Of a stretch of DNA of 5,420 nt, positions 5,062 through 5,420 are shown one piece after another. Below the pieces are notes generated by a model, which ran no database searches, was not told the DNA's origin, and saw nothing but the letters and a program-made list of their open reading frames with translations. The translations under genes were made by a program, and so were the position numbers. Source of the DNA: CAYLZW01 sp964388085 (GTDB lineage: Bacteria; Myxococcota; UBA727; CAYLZW01); NCBI GenBank assembly GCA_964388085.1, contig CAYLZW010000371.1, positions 1 to 5,420 on the forward strand, written 5' to 3'. The stretch's first letter is position 1. Every line of letters starts with the position of its first letter.

Positions 5062-5420
5062 ATGGGCGAGGGGAAGGAGATCTACCGCGGACGAGTGGTG
5101 AACCTGAGGCAGGAGCGCGTGCTGCTGCCGAGCGGCGTCGAGACGACGCTCGACCTCATGGACCACCCCGGAGCGTCCGCCATCGTGGCCCTGGACGAGC
5201 GCGGTGACGTCGTGCTCATCCGCCAATACCGGCACGCGGCGTCCGGCTATCTGTGGGAGATCCCGGCCGGCACCCTCGACGCCGGCGAGGCGCCCGACGT
5301 GTGCGCGAAGCGCGAGCTGCAAGAGGAGGCCGGCGTCGTGGCGGCCGGCTGGAGCGAGCTCGGCTACATCTTCACGGCGCCGGGCTTCTGCAACGAGCGC
5401 ATCTGGATCTACCTCGCGCG
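5062..5420 (+). CDS. Nudix hydrolase, ADP-ribose pyrophosphatase-like (3' end outside window)
   Basis: ADP-ribose pyrophosphatases cleave ADP-ribose to AMP and ribose-5-phosphate in the cytosol. The visible 119 residues from ATG 5062 include YRGRVVNLRQERVLLPSG (8-25), DHPGASAIVALDERG (34-48), VVLIRQYRHA (50-59), WEIPAGTLDAGE (65-76) and a complete Nudix box, with G70, E76 and RELQEEAGV (84-92) in GX5EX7REUXEEXGU spacing. FTAPGF (104-109) follows, as in the NudF-type ADP-ribose branch. The N-terminal length is close to that of stand-alone family members, and a GAGGAG site precedes the ATG, so this may be a separate protein. However, the same frame is open from GTG 4408, so it could instead be the C-terminal half of a fusion with the N-terminal glutamine amidohydrolase. 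Substrate specificity within the family cannot be fixed from sequence alone. Confidence 0.88.
   Translation, partial: MGEGKEIYRGRVVNLRQERVLLPSGVETTLDLMDHPGASAIVALDERGDVVLIRQYRHAASGYLWEIPAGTLDAGEAPDVCAKRELQEEAGVVAAGWSELGYIFTAPGFCNERIWIYLA

Noticed and set aside
4539..5207. 222-codon plus-strand frame offset from the amidohydrolase frame
   Set aside because: It is Arg/Ala-rich and has no family features, whereas the frame from GTG 4408 carries all the WDYHV motifs. It matters only if a frameshift occurred in the repeat region, for which there is no direct sign.
4384..5322. Long minus-strand extension upstream of the methyltransferase
   Set aside because: It lies antisense to the well-supported amidohydrolase and Nudix domains, and the methyltransferase domain begins just after GTG 4383. 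Family members have no such N-terminal region.

Overview
The window is very GC-rich and densely coded, with G or C in most third codon positions. It has a disordered acidic/proline protein, a large lipoprotein with carboxypeptidase-regulatory-like folds, and a pgpH-ybeY pair. Together these suggest a large-genome bacterium of the Myxococcota (Polyangia-like) type. That is an inference from style and composition; no rRNA or marker phylogeny is available here.

Layout, left to right. (1) Positions 1-863, plus strand: the 3' end of a PgpH/YqfF-type HD phosphohydrolase gene, overlapping by one base with ybeY (16S rRNA maturation endoribonuclease). This is a housekeeping block, closed by a small hairpin. 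(2) 932-1693, minus strand: an unrecognised, probably disordered protein with repeated acidic-threonine motifs. (3) 1694-1841: a 148-bp divergent intergenic region. (4) 1842-3479, plus strand: a probable secreted lipoprotein with beta-sandwich domains. (5) 3448-4383, minus strand: a homocysteine S-methyltransferase whose end overlaps the lipoprotein gene end by 32 bp. (6) 4408-5420, plus strand: an uninterrupted reading frame with two parts. The first is a homologue of NTAQ1, the eukaryotic protein N-terminal glutamine amidohydrolase, with its Cys-His-Asp triad and WDYHV signature. The second is an ADP-ribose-pyrophosphatase-like Nudix hydrolase that runs off the window.

The most unusual locus is the last one. 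A WDYHV-type N-terminal Gln deamidase is a tertiary-residue enzyme of the eukaryotic Arg/N-degron pathway. In bacteria its product, N-terminal Glu, would be a substrate for the leucyltransferase Bpt, giving a ClpS/ClpAP degron. No stop codon separates this domain from the Nudix domain. The join is a Thr-Arg-Pro-Ser linker made by a 12-bp tandem repeat, yet a good Shine-Dalgarno and ATG also sit at the Nudix start. The locus could therefore make a fusion, two proteins, or both. The remaining genes look like ordinary housekeeping or lineage-specific genes with no evident functional link to it.
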